Part shown: positions 52,312 to 52,551 of the stretch, piece after piece
Position numbering within the stretch: the stretch's first letter is position 1
Layout of the letters: the number at the start of each line of letters is the position of its first letter
Assembly (NCBI RefSeq): GCF_030411995.1
Contig: NZ_JASNRC010000021.1
Location: forward strand, 1 to 52,551
Origin: Massilia sp. YIM B02769
GTDB lineage: Bacteria > Pseudomonadota > Gammaproteobacteria > Burkholderiales > Burkholderiaceae_D
Length of the DNA: 52,551 nucleotides
Direction: 5' to 3'
Translations under genes and position numbers: made by a program
The notes under the pieces: model-generated
The model's database searches: none
What the model was told of the DNA's origin: nothing
What the model saw: the letters and a program-made list of their open reading frames with translations, nothing else

Positions 52312-52551
52312 ATGCAACTGCCAAACAACATCGCGTTCGCCGTGGCGAGCGTCTTCGCCACCGCTGTGGCCATCACCGCGGCGAGCAACGCCGCCGAGGC
52401 GGTGTGCACCGCGACCAACACCTTCGCCGCCGGCGACTTCGTCGAGTACACCGGCGGCTGGAGCAAGGCCAACGGCCGCGTGTTCCGCCTGAAGGCCGCC
52501 ACCGGCACCTCGTTCACGCTTGAAGGCCTGGACACCACCGACGTCACCCTG
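52312..52551 (+). CDS. Putative phage tail tube protein (partial)
   Basis: The first 80 codons of a gene cut by the window end (MQLPNNIAFAVASVFATAVA...). TFAAGDFVEYTGGWSKANGR and VFRLKAATGTSFTLEGLDTT match the start of lambda gpV-like/siphophage tail tube proteins. The preceding terminator and position after DUF3168 agree. No stop is visible. Confidence 0.7.
   Translation, partial: MQLPNNIAFAVASVFATAVAITAASNAAEAVCTATNTFAAGDFVEYTGGWSKANGRVFRLKAATGTSFTLEGLDTTDVTL

Larger units (their letters stand above)
30400..52551. mobile_element. Lambdoid-layout HK97-type prophage (left part; continues past the window)
   Basis: From just upstream of xthA to the window end, genes follow a lambda-like plan: leftward early operon, CI-type repressor, operators, Cro-like, replication, Q-like, terminases, HK97 head, connectors, tail. 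The left end lies between 30382 and 30512; att repeats cannot be confirmed because the right end is outside the window. No integrase is seen. Lysis and most tail genes should lie to the right. All recognisable structural genes visible are intact, so the prophage may be functional. Confidence 0.92.

Overview
The window is a high-GC betaproteobacterial chromosome segment, most like Massilia and other Oxalobacteraceae. That placement is inferred from gene content (icd next to csp and clpSA, a prpR/prpBC/acnD/prpF cluster, a tricorn-type protease) and codon use; no rRNA or marker search was possible. About 30 kb of host sequence is followed by about 22 kb of a tailed-phage prophage that runs off the right edge.

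Host part. 1-5.5 kb: a 23S rRNA pseudouridine synthase (minus), NADP isocitrate dehydrogenase, a cold-shock protein (minus), and the clpS-clpA adaptor/unfoldase pair. 5.8-11 kb: a secreted tricorn-type protease and a chemotaxis receptor. 11-13.6 kb: a translationally coupled cystathionine beta-synthase/gamma-lyase pair (reverse transsulfuration). 14-17.9 kb: a lipoprotein, a HTH-only AraC regulator, a DUF2127 membrane protein, a small membrane protein, an ADP-ribosylglycohydrolase split by a 14-nt near-duplication, and a CPBP membrane protease. 18-26.4 kb: the 2-methylcitrate (propionate) cluster. prpR diverges from prpB-prpC-GNAT-acnD-prpF, with a canonical sigma-54 promoter and a strikingly symmetric upstream palindrome array. 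26.5-30.4 kb: a four-PAS GGDEF-EAL protein and exonuclease III. Intergenic gaps carry a family of dispersed palindromes with a GTGGGCAC/GTGCCCAC core.

Prophage part, lambda-like in layout. A leftward operon of eight small, mostly ATGA-coupled genes ends in a small HTH protein; no integrase is visible. A CI-like S24 repressor with HIRAN and DUF2513 genes follows. The control regions hold six 16-bp operators at 25-bp spacing (two over pL, four over the CI/Cro divide). Rightward are a Cro-like protein, an O-type replication protein with five iterons inside its gene, DnaB-type helicase, RusA-type resolvase and a Q-like zinc-finger protein. A few low-GC accessory genes come next, then HNH nuclease, terminases, HK97 portal, ClpP-like protease, capsid, connectors, neck and tail-completion proteins, and the start of a tail-tube gene cut by the window end. 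Intrinsic terminators sit directly before the capsid and tail-tube genes.

No wholly new defence or mobile system can be proven here. The best candidates for new biology are the nested PrpR-type enhancer palindrome, the GNAT coupled inside the propionate operon, the coupled early prophage operon of unknown small proteins, and the repeat-containing virion protein at 48994.
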